Positions 1-10,559 of a stretch of DNA of 64,000 nt are shown one piece after another. A model generated the notes under the pieces. That model worked only from the letters and a program-made list of their open reading frames with translations. It did no database searches and was not told the origin of the DNA. The translations under genes and the position numbers were made by a program. The stretch covers positions 33,125,042-33,189,041 of the forward strand of contig OX421966.1 of NCBI GenBank assembly GCA_949128115.1, given 5' to 3'. Source of the stretch: Anaspis maculata (Eukaryota > Arthropoda > Insecta > Coleoptera > Scraptiidae). Numbering within the stretch: position 1 is the stretch's first letter; every line of letters begins with the position of its first letter.

Positions 1-480
1 AGATCAAGAAGTATACAAAAAAGACAAACAAACTAAACTCTCTAAAAAAGACTTCAAACTCCGATTTTGAAGGTAAGTACCTTAATTTTGCGTGGCAGCA
101 TTATAAATTGATAACATACATAATATGGATTCCATTATAAGCTCAAGTAGGTAGTAGGTACTGTCTGCAGGATTATTATTGATTAACTTTGAATTTAGCG
201 CGGCGGAAGTCCATCGCACTCCTATATTTCGGCGTAGGAAAACCCCCCTCCATCCTCCATGTCAACTGCGAGACAGAGCGGCGTTGCTAGATTGTGCATC
301 GATCCATGTCTCAAGTTCTCAAAAACTTTTGAATACCAGGAATCATTGGAACAACAAAAACTTGGGCTCCTCTGGAAACATCTCCTGTCTGAAATCAACG
401 AGCAACAGCAATGCACGGTAATATTCTTGAGATTGAATTTAATTGAAAACTCTTTCTTCAAACCGTAAGAATACAGCCGA
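1..480. other. intergenic, nothing recognised
   Basis: AT-rich sequence upstream of lark. The short open frames here show no codon bias, motif or recognisable domain, and I see no repeat or RNA gene. Confidence 0.5.
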
Positions 481-702
481 CAACACTGCATGCGCTTTGA
501 CGTTTGACAGCTCAAGACGGCCGCCGGAGTGACGCCATTCGCCATTGCGATTGCGGCCATTGTTCTTGTTCTGTGGTGTGAGCTCTCTGGTGCGAGCAAT
601 TCGACTTCTCGACTCAGTTCGCAGAAAAAATCTGTAAATCCAGTAAGAACACGATTTCTCTGTGAAATTTTTATCCGTTTGACAGCATTGAGGGCGAAAA
701 AG
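481..702 (+). promoter_or_regulatory. candidate lark promoter and 5' untranslated exon
   Basis: A more GC-rich stretch rich in CCAT/GCCAT boxes, which ends at AAAAAG|GTACGTAC, a strong consensus splice donor near 702. The lark ATG-bearing exon is preceded by an acceptor-like TTTCAG ending near 3760, so an upstream noncoding exon is required, and this is the best-looking candidate. A second donor-like CCAG|GTACGC near 785 and CAGG|GTAAG near 933 are alternatives. The transcription start cannot be placed from sequence alone. Confidence 0.3.
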
Positions 703-1819
703 GTACGTACACTACGTTTGGATGTCTTGTAGCTTGTTTGAACCGTGAAGAGTTGCTCGTGATCGATGATGACGACGCCGCCAGGTACGCGTACCTTAAC
801 AATTCGATCTTGGCTCGTCAGCGATCGGTTCGAGGAATTTTTGTTGTACCCTAAATGTGCCAGATAAAATGTAAATTTTAGTCCGTCGACTGGACAGCCC
901 CCGTTCCGATTTACGCGTCTGTCCACGTACCGCAGGGTAAGTTTTGTAGGCGACGCCTCCGAGGTCGGCCATTTTATTGTGGCCTGTCACAAGTTTATTG
1001 ATTTGCATTCACCTGTTATGCAATCGAACCAGGCACCCCGAACGATTGTAACGTTGCAGTTATTGTTTATAAAAGTTAAATTTGAGCTGTAAAGCCGAAA
1101 GAAATGTGTCAAAAAAACACTGATTAGAAGTTGTTGACCTCTTCAATCGTTGGGCTTCTGCGTCCAGAATCCCGATAGATGGCGCTTTCAGCGTTCATGT
1201 TGAAGAAGCGTTTGGCTTTGGCATGGGAGCATCGTTTTGTATTCAAACATTAGCCTACTTGGGACATGAATTAAAATTTTCATCTACTTATTATGTTTAT
1301 GTTTTCTTGGCAATTTCTCTTGTTTTCTTCAATATGATAATTACTAACACAAAATAGAATAAACCGGATTGGAAGAAATTAGTAATGGACGATAATGACA
1401 ATGAGCCTGTGAAAACGTGAAGACTGAAGTTTTTTTTTAATATACAAGTTTATGCAAAATCTCCGATTTTTTCATGTTAAGTGTCAAGAATCCCGAACTT
1501 GATTACTAAACTGCAAAATAACTACATAACCAGTTTTTTTTTCAATAAGTAATGCTTGAATTTTAAATTGTTCTCTTTTAAAAGATGTACAGGGTGTCCA
1601 GCTTGAAGGTGTTTCCTCTTTATTTTCACTATTCTCAATATTTTTGCCATTCTAAAACTAACCTTGATCAGCTTTTTTATGAACTTCTTGGATCTGTAAT
1701 CACATTTTCTCTATTACTCATTCAGCATTCATCCGGCCTGTTAGTGTCAAACCTCATTGTAATATGATGTATTTAATACATTCAGACTGTTTCGGTTTTA
1801 TTTTTTTGATGTAAAATGT

Positions 1820-2477
1820 TATACAGGGTGTGTCTCAAAGGTATCGCATTCCGAGTCCAGAGCGATAAATGGTTTCTTCTCAAAAACACGAAAAAAATAT
1901 TCAAAAAAATCTGTGACGTTTATTTTTGAAGATATGGGGGACCTAAGGGTGGGTCTTCGCCCCTCTCTATTTTTGTAAGTACGAGTGATTTTGGGAAACT
2001 GTTTGCAACAGACTAATCAGTAAAAATTATCAACCACTGGGTGTTACACTGAACAATGATTTGACTTAATGTACAGGGTGATTAATAAATTACAAAAATT
2101 CATTTCACAACGCCACTAAATTTGTTTCTATGGAAACGAGAAGAGTCAAATCTTATTCTAGATTATTTTAGGAACCAATGGAATAATTCACAGACATAAT
2201 TGGAGAAAACTGGATTTTTGTGATTTATGACTCACCCTGTATCTCTAACAGGAATTCAGTGCACACCCAGTGGTTGATCATTTTGACTGTTTAATCTATT
2301 GTAAACAGTTCGTGACAATCACTTGAAATAGTGAAAATAGAGGGAGGCGAAGTCCCACCCTTTGACCCCCCCCCATATCTTGAAAAATAAACGTGACAAA
2401 TTTTTTTTTGTGTTCTTGAGTAGATTCCATTTATCGCTCTGGGCTCGGAATGCGATACTTTTAAGACACCCTGTATA
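1820..2477. mobile_element. fold-back MITE with TATACAGGGTG ends
   Basis: The left end TATACAGGGTGTGTCTC and right end ACACCCTGTATA are inverted, and the arms continue inward: GGTATCGCATTCCGAG and AGCGATAAATGG near 1845-1870 reappear inverted near 2425-2455. AACCACTGGGTGT at 2033 is inverted at 2265. TA dinucleotides at both outer edges suit a Tc1/mariner-type target. It lies in the candidate lark intron 1 and carries no ORF. Confidence 0.75.
2072..2243. mobile_element. inner palindromic MITE (nested)
   Basis: TACAGGGTGATTAATAAATT near 2072 matches, inverted, the sequence ending CTCACCCTGTAT near 2241. It sits at the centre of the 1820-2477 palindrome, so it is either the loop region of that element or a second CAGGGTG-ended element inserted at its centre. 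Confidence 0.5.
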
Positions 2478-3760
2478 TTCAGCGTGATTCAGATTAAGCA
2501 ATGAATATGTTGAGTTTCAATAATTCTTGAAAATTGTTGCTTTTTCTGAATTCTACGTTCATTTTAGAGAAAAATCTTACTGATGCAAATCTTGGTTAGA
2601 TGCTTGATTCCCGAGATATTTGGGTTTGAAACTACGAAAAACCTCTCGAAATTCCCACTTTCGAGGGCTTAAAAACGTTTTTCTGAAAAAATGGTAGTCT
2701 ATGAACTTGAAAACACCTAGAAAATCTATTTGAGTCCAGGAATGATGAGTTTGGAATCATAAGTTTTTTTTTATTTTAATTTTTAGGCCCTTGAAAGTTG
2801 TATTTTCGAGATGGTTTTCGAAGTTTCTAACTCTAATATCTCGAAAATTGAATGTAGAATTTAAAAACTGGAACCATTTAAAAACGAGGGGGGGGGGAAG
2901 GGAAGAGTACCATCCATTTGCCCCTAAAAATGTTTCATGAACCGGGTTATTATTATTATCATCATCGAATTTTGGTAAACTTTGGTGTGTTGGGAGCTTA
3001 TCACGTCCAATATTCATGTTATTTGTGAATTGAACACATAAGTTTTCATATTTTTTAATTGTTTTTGGGAGGTCAATTGAAATATAAAGAAAAATAGGTT
3101 GATTATACATCTTTTAAAAATAACAGCTCTGTATTTTGTTGACATGAAGAAAATGTCGATACAGATCGAAAAAGTTCGTAGGAAAACTGATAAAGAAAAG
3201 TTTTCGAATGTTGAGAATAATGAAAATAAAGGGGAAACACATGGATAAGCTGAACACCTTAGCTAACATAGCAGAGTTTCATCCTCCTGTTCTCCACTTT
3301 TTTGGTGGTGTGCAAGGCAGAACTTTGAAAATTTCAAATGGTAACGGGTTGAGCTACTATGGCCCACACTATCATTATCTTTTGCAACTTGAAGTTGGCA
3401 AGTAGCATACAACTACCAACATACTGAGGTTGCAATCAAGCAGGGTGGTTTTCTTTAAATGTTCCTTAAAAGTTGGACCTCGCGGGTGTCTTACAATCGC
3501 TTTCGACGGTTTCGAGCCGGCGCCGTCGGCGATGCCTGTTGTTTTTTCCCTCAAGTTTTGTCAACCAACCGTCCACCCGGCTGTGGGTCGCTCGAGGAAG
3601 ACGCCGACGCGCACGTCACACTTCGACGACTATTTTGACCCTTGACCATGTCGATTTATAATCTAACATTGGGAGAGACGGGGCCGATCGGTCTGGTCCT
3701 CTGCCCTTAATTCGCAGTTGCCAGTTGCAGAGATGTTCTCCTAACTAATCCGAGTTTCAG

Positions 3761-3777
3761 CAGATACCAGTACGACG
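3761..3777 (+). promoter_or_regulatory. lark 5' UTR segment and splice acceptor
   Basis: CCGAGTTTCAG ends at 3760 and acts as a plausible acceptor; 17 untranslated bases then lead to GACGATGCC, the lark start codon. Confidence 0.5.
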
Positions 3778-4446
3778 ATGCCGGGTTTTAGCAGTGCGGG
3801 AACGTTCAAAATATTTATCGGAAACCTCGCCGAGAAAAGCGCCGTGACGGACCTCCGGCCGCTGTTCGAGAAATACGGGAAGGTGGTGGAATGCGATGTC
3901 GTCAAGAATTACGGGTTCGTTCACATGGAGAACGAAACCGAAGGTCGCGAGGCGATACAAAATTTGAATGGTTACATGCTGAACGGTCAGCCCATGAAAT
4001 GCGAGGCGGCCAAGAGCCGGAAGGCACCGCAGACGCCGACAACTAAGATCTTCGTCGGCAATCTCACCGATAACACCAAAGCACCGCAGATTCGCGAGTT
4101 GTTCAAAAAGTTCGGCACCGTGGTGGAGTGCGACATCGTCCGCAACTACGGGTTCGTACACCTCGAGTCGTCGGGCGACATCAATGATGCAATCAAAGAT
4201 CTAAACGGCACCTTGGTGGACGGTCAGCCCATGAAGGTGCAGGTCTCCACGAGTCGCGTCCGTCAACGCCCCGGAATGGGCGACCCCGAGCAGTGCTACC
4301 GTTGTGGTCGCGGCGGTCACTGGTCTAAGGAATGCCCTAAGGGCATGGGTCCGGATCGCTTCCGCGATCGCATGTTCGGTAGGGATCCCTATCCACCGCC
4401 GCCGCCGCCGCCGTTCCTGCGCGACCGGATGATGGGCCGATTTGGG
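3778..4446 (+). CDS. lark: RNA-binding protein lark, coding exon 1 (RRM1, RRM2, zinc knuckle)
   Basis: Residues 1-223 of an RBM4/lark family protein. RRM1 spans about residues 11-80, with RNP2 IFIGNL at 12-17 and RNP1 core [12 protein letters not shown]2 spans about 89-158, with IFVGNL and [14 protein letters not shown] zinc knuckle follows (C173, C176, H181, C186), then a short proline run from a CCG/CCA codon stretch. In flies lark is an essential RNA-binding regulator of maternal development and circadian eclosion rhythm; its vertebrate relatives act in splicing and translation control. ATG at 3778 gives the conserved [17 protein letters not shown] start. The exon ends at TTTGG|GTACGC after an exact codon (phase 0) and joins the exon at 8110. 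Reading through the donor would add 51 unrelated residues before a stop at 4602. Confidence 0.97.
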
Positions 4447-4921
4447 GTACGCGACTACACTCACTTAAATATACATCCACAATCCATTACGATAGTATCT
4501 ATATCTTGTTTGTATTACCCACTTACCACTTCATTACTACTACTATTACTACTACTGCTGCCGCTGCTTGTGTACTACTCGCTAACGACGTACCACTTCT
4601 AACTTCAGTTGTCATGTGTCCCAACTCAGCCAGTCATAAAACTGTATCTAGACCATCCAGCTCAGCGCTTCATTCTTTTTCTTGCATGAATCAACGTATT
4701 CAAAATCACTATTCAGGCCACTCCCACTTCACGCTGTGTTTTTAACTATTTAATTTTACCAGATCCTTTGAAGTTGGGTCTTTTCCTAGTAGGAATAAGG
4801 CCTCCTTTTAGCCTTTAAACGTGAAGTGTCGACGTCTGCAAAGAGCAGAGCTTGATAGAGTTACTGAAAATGGAAATCATCGTCCAGAGAAGCCTTCGCT
4901 AAAGCATGTTCGATGGATTGA

Positions 4922-5009
4922 GGTCTGACGACTGTGCAGGCCACAGAAACGCCAAGGTTTTCTGTGGTCTGACGACTGTGCTGGCCACAGAAACGCCAAG
5001 GTTTTCTGT
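4922..5009. repeat. 44-bp tandem duplication
   Basis: GGTCTGACGACTGTGC followed by CCACAGAAACGCCAAGG occurs at 4922 and again at 4966 with one mismatch (CAGG versus CTGG). Inside the lark intron. Confidence 0.9.
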
Positions 5010-5379
5010 TTTGGGATGCCAGTTTTCAGTTAATAGACTTAGCTGCAAGCGTCCTGTTGAGCAAATTTTCGAACGCCGGCTATATTACTTGACAATTTTG
5101 ACATGTTGTGTACCTAGTTGTCGGTGGTCACTTGGTCATTTTGCGTAACAATGCAAATCCACGTGTGACTCACCGGTTATAAGAATCGCTGGCAAATCTC
5201 GGTTCTAGTGTTGTCTGCTCAGTTGCAGGACCTCAGTCTGATCGAACATGTTTAGAACATGCACTAAGGAATAGTTGCGCGGTTAAGCGACATAAATTGG
5301 ACAAACCCTGCAAATTTCGAGGCCACGATGCCAATTGGCAAAATTGTCCTATGGAACATTATCTTCATTTTAAGAAAAG

Positions 5380-6476
5380 GTGTCACGATGGTGGTCCGTG
5401 CAAACGCCGCTTACAGGGTGATCAAAAATGAAAAAAATAAAAATTCAGGAACCAAAAGAGAACCAAATCATCATGTAAATTCACAATTTGATGCTTATCA
5501 AGATGAAACAAACCGCGTCCGAATATTTTCAGCCGTTTCAGAAATATCTTGAAAGTAGTGGTCGGTTTCATGAAAATTGAACTTTTTCAATTCAATCAAT
5601 TCATTATTAATTCTTGCTTTCAGCATTGAAAGGCTGAAGATTCGCCGAGATTGACGTCAGAAATGCAATGCGATGTGGTGCCACCGTCTCCGTCTACTAT
5701 TTTCGAAAATGAGACAAGCAATTGTAAATTGTAGTTTTTTTATGTTATGACCGTCATTGTACTCACCCAGTATTCAGTAAGTGGGAAATCGATTGGTACT
5801 AGTAAAATTGGTTAGATGCAATAAACTGAAGGCAAACATGACCATTCCCAGCAAGTCACTTCGTTTTTATTGGCTTATTACAAACCCACTTTGAATTATC
5901 TTGAGTCCTGTCTGAAATATCATGGAAAGAATAGCTCTTCGTAAAACTCGTAAAAATGGGTTCAACATTACCTTATAGCCAATAATAAAGAAGTGACTTG
6001 CTGGGAATGGTTACGTTCGTCTTTAGATTATTGCACATATGACCAATTGCAACCACTCCACTTGTACCAATCGATTTTTTCACATCTTGAATACTGGGTG
6101 AATTCAAAATGGCGGTCATAAAAAAATTAACAATTGCTTGTCTTAGTTTTCAAAATAGTAGGCGGGGACGGTGGCATCACATCGCATTGCATTCCTGACG
6201 TCAATCTTGGCGGAAATATCGAATTTTATACGAATATCTTGAAAAATCACTGATTTATTGGAAAAACTCGATTTTCATGAAACCGACCACTACTTTCAGG
6301 ATATTTCTGAAACGAATGAAAATATTCACACGCGGTTTGTTTTATCTTAATAAGCATCAAATTGTAAATTTACATGGTGATTTTCATGGCTCCAACTCTT
6401 GGTTTCTGAGTTTAAATTTCTTTATTTTTGATTATCCTGTACACGGCGTCTGCACCGACCATCATCGTGGCATCGC
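5380..6476. mobile_element. 1.1-kb near-complete palindrome (fold-back element)
   Basis: The arms meet near 5920. GATGGTGGTCCGTGC at 5388 reappears inverted as GCACCGACCATCATC at 6452; GTCGGTTTCATGAAAA at 5561 is inverted at 6272; ATGCAATGCGATGTGGTG at 5662 is inverted near 6175; CCATTCCCAGCAAGTCACTT at 5842 is inverted near 5991. CAGGGTGATCAAAAAT lies in the left arm. No coding capacity. Located in the lark intron. Confidence 0.85.
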
Positions 6477-6653
6477 GTCCTCAAAACTTGCAGGGTAGAA
6501 ACGGCTAACGACCTAACTAGAAGGGTCTTCACTTTCAGAAGCTCGAATCACTCCTGAAAAGCACCTTTTCCAGCAGACTTGCCAGCGTAGTATGACTAGG
6601 AGGGTCAGCTTTTCAGAAAGTTGTAGCCTATGTGCTGGTTGGTCAGTTACTGT

Positions 6654-7083
6654 ACAGGGTGCAGTCCCGAATTGCTTGTAATTATGGGATTTCGTCTATT
6701 TCTGTAGCAGACGATAGAGGGAAATGGTATGCAGTGCTTGCACATTCTTTACCTCCTTCTTCGGTGGAGATGATTGGTGAAATCTCAGGAGACCACAATC
6801 TTGCACTGCTTTCAAAATAGTCAATAGCGTATGAGAATCCAGCTTAAATGTCAAGATAATTATCAAGCTAAGGTTTGTCGGCACTGGATTTTTTCTAAAA
6901 GCCAGATGAAAACGTGAATCCATTTCCATACATCCATCCTAGTAACAGGTGAAACCCCCCACATTGTTTAAATTGCCAGCCATTTGGAAACCCTGTAGGT
7001 ATACAATTTTGCCAAAATTATTCGACCTAAACCCTGAAGCCGTGCCGGGACTTCTTTATTCTAACAGTTTCATCTCACCCTGT
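6654..7083. mobile_element. possible CAGGGTG-ended MITE
   Basis: TGTACAGGGTGCAG at 6653 faces CTCACCCTGTATT at 7075. Inverted similarity is limited to the outer ten or so bases, so two unrelated ends are also possible. Confidence 0.3.
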
Positions 7084-7465
7084 ATTTTGGTTGTTCCAGC
7101 TTACAAAAATTGAGAAACTTTGCTATAAAATCAAAAACTGCGACCTCTCAAGGAGAACAGGCAATTCTCGTTTCTGGCCACCCGTTGCATTTGTGTCAGC
7201 ATCAAAAGTCAAAAACACAAATTTGATCCAAAATTTGACAGAAATCCAAATTTTGCATAGAAAATTCACATTGCATAAGCAAATTCTCCGTAAATCTGAA
7301 ATTTTATTCGAAAACCATGGCTGCAGTTCCCAATAACGTACGTAATGAGGCATAACGCTACTGTTTTTCATCATCTTTCCTTTGCCCATCACTGTTCTGT
7401 CGAATTGTCGACTCCTGCGCTGTATCGATTCACCACTTTTGTCTTGAAGGTGGCCGCAATATTGA

Positions 7466-7704
7466 TCACACCGGCCGCACATCTAAGGTACAAAATGTTT
7501 GGCCACAAATGCGTTTCCTCAAATTACGGATTAGTTCGCTTGTTATTCAATGTGAGGCCGCACACTTGACCTGCGAACACCTCTTGTGGGAAATATGCAT
7601 CCAATTGTGCGGCTTCACATTGAGTAACAAGCGAGCGTTACAGCCCGACACATTTGTGGCGCAACATTTAATTTTGTTCCTTTCAGGTGTGCGGCCGGAC
7701 TAAG
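7466..7704. mobile_element. palindromic MITE in lark intron
   Basis: CACCGGCCGCACATCT at the left and AGGTGTGCGGCCGGAC at the right are inverted. The inner arms CGCTTGTTATTCAATGTGA (7539) and TCACATTGAGTAACAAGCG (7616) are also inverted, around a short loop. Confidence 0.8.
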
Positions 7705-7707
7705 GCT

Positions 7708-7897
7708 GCGCCGGCAATCCCTGAGGGTCCATTCTTTGACAGAAACTCACCATTTAGGTTTCAGAAGCTACAAGACGAAACTTAGAAACAAAGTGTTCAT
7801 AAAAATGTTGGAAAATTCGAAATTTGTGCACACTGTTTTCAAACACCTTTTGTAGCTTTGATTTATGTCAAAGAATAAGTTCTGGGGGATTGCCGGA
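7708..7897. repeat. imperfect palindrome next to the 7466-7704 MITE
   Basis: GCCGGCAATCCC near 7712 is inverted at GGGGATTGCCGG near 7886, with ATTCTTTGACA / TGTCAAAGAAT inside. It abuts the previous hairpin. Confidence 0.6.
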
Positions 7898-8109
7898 ACG
7901 TCTTCTTTGACCAATATTGTAGCCACCTTGAAGTAACGAAACTTGATTTGAAACCATGGCTGTTTTGTAGAGACGAATCCAATAATTGAAAAAAAAAAAA
8001 GAAGGACCATACACATTCGCCGTGGCGTCCTTGAAGCAAGAGGAGGGAGGGTTTACAGCGTGTGAACTGAAATCGATTCGACCTGACTTATTTTGATGTT
8101 TCTGTGCAG

Positions 8110-8468
8110 GATGGATATGATGGCTACTATGATAGACGTTTCGAGGACTCCCGTGACTTGTACGAGCGCCGTTACTCCGGACTGCCCCCGCGCGGTGAGA
8201 TGGGAATGCGCGGTGGCCGCGGGGATTTCCTGCCGCCCCCGTTGCCCCCGCGGCGTGAACCGTTGCCTCCCATGCCCTCCATTGGCTTGCGTGGACCCCC
8301 ATCTAGCAGCATGAGTGGCAGCATGAGAGACTCCGGTTTTGCCAGGGGTGGCAGCGACTACGGCATGTTCAGCAGGAGAAGCCCGCAGCCTTCGAGCGGC
8401 GGCATGCCTGGCTCGAGGATGAGCAGGATGTATGAAGACTTCAGCAGAGATTCATTCGACGATAGAAG
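8110..8468 (+). CDS. lark: lark, coding exon 2 (disordered C-terminal region)
   Basis: Residues 224 to about 342. Follows TTTCTGTGCAG and reads in phase 0 from GATGGATATGATGGC, giving DGYDGYYDRRFEDSRDLYERR, a tyrosine-, arginine- and aspartate-rich segment typical of insect lark after the zinc knuckle. It continues as a proline-, glycine-, serine- and methionine-rich low-complexity region of the kind that supports protein-protein contacts. The exon ends AGAAG|GTACCC in phase 2. Unspliced read-through meets a stop at 8517, so splicing to 8960 is the better reading. Confidence 0.95.
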
Positions 8469-8959
8469 GTACCCTTTCAAAATCCACATGAACTATTTTC
8501 CATATTCTGAAAGTTGAGCAACGCTACCTGTTTCTAGTCGGACAGGTCGCTGGCGTTGATAAGACGTCGCAACCTGTAGGAGAGTAGGCTGTGGTATGGT
8601 AACTACGGCTTAGAGGCTTCTCTGAAAAGGAGCTATTCCTCGGACTCGATACCAAGTTGCAGGCATAAAGTTTGGGACGGCGTGACTCGCCAAATACAGC
8701 GGTCTGATTGGTTGGTATCCACCGTTGCTCGTTGCTATGGTAACCACACTTACGGCGGTCTCAGCCCCAACTTGTTATCGAGCTGTTCGCTAGTCAGAAG
8801 AAAATTAAAAATTGAAGCAGGCTGCAGTAGTTGCAGTCAGTCAACCTATTGCCACCTTGGTTTCATTTTGCTCAAAACGTATTTATAAATCAGTTCACTG
8901 ACACTTTATTCCAATTCCCTTTGCACTCCAAACAGCACTAATTTTTGGTTTTGTTGCAG
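8469..8959 (+). other. lark intron between coding exons 2 and 3
   Basis: 491 bp with a GTACCC donor and a TTTTGTTGCAG acceptor. No repeat or ORF of note. Confidence 0.85.
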
Positions 8960-9011
8960 GACCTCCGAGATACGAGGACCATCTCCATCTAGGAGATACG
9001 CCCCATATTAA
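8960..9011 (+). CDS. lark: lark, terminal coding exon
   Basis: Starts after TTTGTTGCAG. One base completes the arginine codon left open by the previous exon; the reading then gives TSEIRGPSPSRRYAPY and a TAA at 9009-9011. The SRRYAPY ending suits insect lark. Total protein length is 359 residues, about the usual size for the family in insects. The phase agreement across all three exons supports the model. Confidence 0.9.
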
Positions 9012-9455
9012 TGTAGAAATACGGGGCTTCATATACCATAAGTTTTACCAGCGCAGTGTCCTAAAATATAAAGATATCACAATGTCCAAAAAATATAAAG
9101 ATCACGAGGTTTTCATTTTATTATTTTGCAAAAATTTCTTGTGTAATTTTGAACTATGGTTTTTGGCATTCGTTGAGACGATGTATAATTTTAAGTAGTT
9201 TGTAGTTCATGTTTCATTCGATTTTGGTGAATTGACCAATTCCAGGTTTGCGAAATTTTTGCATCACAGTAAATAAGTCCAGCCTACAAAAATGATGTTT
9301 GGTGTAGTATTCTTGACAGGTATTGGTCATGGTAGTATTCATGACAGATCTTGTCATGTTTTTCCTATTTATATGTTTCACAGGAAAGAAAACATTTTTT
9401 ATTATTGTTTTGTGCATACCGCTATATGTTCAATAAAAATTGTATCTGGAGTCTG
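9012..9455 (+). other. lark 3' untranslated region
   Basis: AT-rich sequence after the stop, ending a little past the first good polyadenylation signal at 9432. The exact cleavage point is not visible. Confidence 0.55.
9432..9437 (+). terminator. lark polyadenylation signal AATAAA
   Basis: GTTCAATAAAAATTG, the first canonical AATAAA downstream of the lark stop, followed by a TG/T-rich stretch (GTATCTGGAGTCTGTTTTT) that could serve as the downstream element. Confidence 0.5.
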
Positions 9456-9729
9456 TTTTTTACTATCTGGAATAGAACTCGGATCTGGTCTGGCTAGATT
9501 TTGATAACGTTACAATTTTTGTACCTTCACTAAGTTTCAGAGGGCAAAAAGCACACTATAAACGCGATTGTTAGGGAGAGAGCATTCATTCATTTTTATG
9601 CCTTAATTTTCATTGGAATGAACCCTCCATACTTCATAGGTTTTTCAAAAAAGATACACCATACTGACAGTTACATTTTCATTTTATTCTTTGAATTTTT
9701 AAAAATTCTGTCAAATTTCAAGTACAGTA

Positions 9730-9870
9730 CGTTGTACGTTCAACAACCCTAGTGTGAGTCTAGTGAGCTATGATTTCCCGCGTTTCTTCTCTTGAATGCG
9801 TCTTGGAGGAGAATGCGTTGCATAGCGAGACTCCCAGTCAACCAGAATCACACTAGGGTTGAACGCAGTA
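9730..9870. mobile_element. short MITE, TIR GTTCAACCCTAGTGTGA (copy 1)
   Basis: CGTTCAACAACCCTAGTGTGA faces TCACACTAGGGTTGAACG. A second copy with the same ends lies at 53011-53130, which establishes it as a family. About 140 bp, noncoding. Confidence 0.8.
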
Positions 9871-9901
9871 AATATAGTAATTTTACACAAGTCGAGATAC
9901 A

Positions 9902-10414
9902 AGAAGTGCTATAATATCCATGAAGTACGGCTGCTATAATATCCATGAAGTATGCATGGCTGCTATAATATCCATGAAGTATGCATGGCTGCTATAATAT
10001 CCATGAAGTATGCATGGCTGCTATAATATCCATGAAGTATGCATGGCTGCTATAATATCCATGAAGTATGCATGGCTGCTATAATATCCATGAAGTATGC
10101 ATGGCTGCTATAATATCCATGAAGTATGCATGGCTGCTATAATATCCATGAAGTATGCATGGCTGCTATAATATCCATGAAGTATGCATGGCTGCTATAA
10201 TATCCATGAAGTACGGCTGCTATAATATCCATAAAGTACGGCTACTATAATATCCATAAAGTACGGCTGCTATAATATCCATAAAGTACGGCTGCTATAA
10301 TATCCATAAAGTACGGCTGCTATAATATCCATAAAGTACGGCTGCTATAATATCCATAAAGTACGGCTGCTATAATATCCATAAAGTACGGCTGCTATAA
10401 TATCCATGAAGTAT
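9902..10414 (+). repeat. 25/29-bp satellite array, left block
   Basis: Tandem units of GGCTGCTATAATATCCAT followed by RAAGTAC (25 bp) or GAAGTATGCAT (29 bp). Roughly the first half is the 29-bp form and most of the rest is the 25-bp CATAAAGTAC form. The same array, in the same orientation, resumes at 13795 after the inserted element. Confidence 0.97.
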
Positions 10415-10423
10415 GCATGGCTG
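10415..10423. repeat. target-site duplication GCATGGCTG (left)
   Basis: The nine bases before the inserted element equal the nine after it (13786-13794). The satellite phase shows these nine bases are present once too often, so this is a true duplication and not only the array repeating. Confidence 0.65.
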
Positions 10424-10430
10424 GGTGCTA

Positions 10431-10553
10431 GGACAATTCGTCCCGCGGACAATTCGTAGCGGACAATTCGTCGCGGACAATTCGTCCCGCGGACAATTCG
10501 TCCCGCGGACAATTCGTCCCGCGGACAATTCGTCTCGCGGACAATTCGTCGCA
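10431..10553 (+). repeat. 16-bp subrepeat array, left TIR
   Basis: About eight units of GGACAATTCGTCCCGC, some shortened to GGACAATTCGTAGC or GGACAATTCGTCGC. Open frames across it (TNCPRDELSAGRIVRG-like peptides) are by-products of the repeat. Confidence 0.95.
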
Positions 10554-10559
10554 AGTGAA

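Larger units (their letters stand above)
4447..8109 (+). other. lark intron between coding exons 1 and 2
   Basis: A 3.66-kb intron with GTACGC donor and TTTCTGTGCAG acceptor. It holds a 44-bp tandem duplication, a 1.1-kb palindrome and further hairpins listed separately. No exon-like ORF was found in it. Confidence 0.9.

Noticed and set aside
222..926. 234-codon minus-strand frame near the window start
   Set aside because: No domain, no codon bias, and it overlaps the likely lark promoter and candidate 5' exon; probably chance.
3757..4464. Long minus-strand frames opposite lark exon 1
   Set aside because: They are shadows of the GC-biased lark coding strand.
4447..4602. Read-through extension of lark exon 1 by 51 codons
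   Set aside because: The donor is strong and the downstream exons agree in phase and family; the extension is low-complexity and unlike lark.
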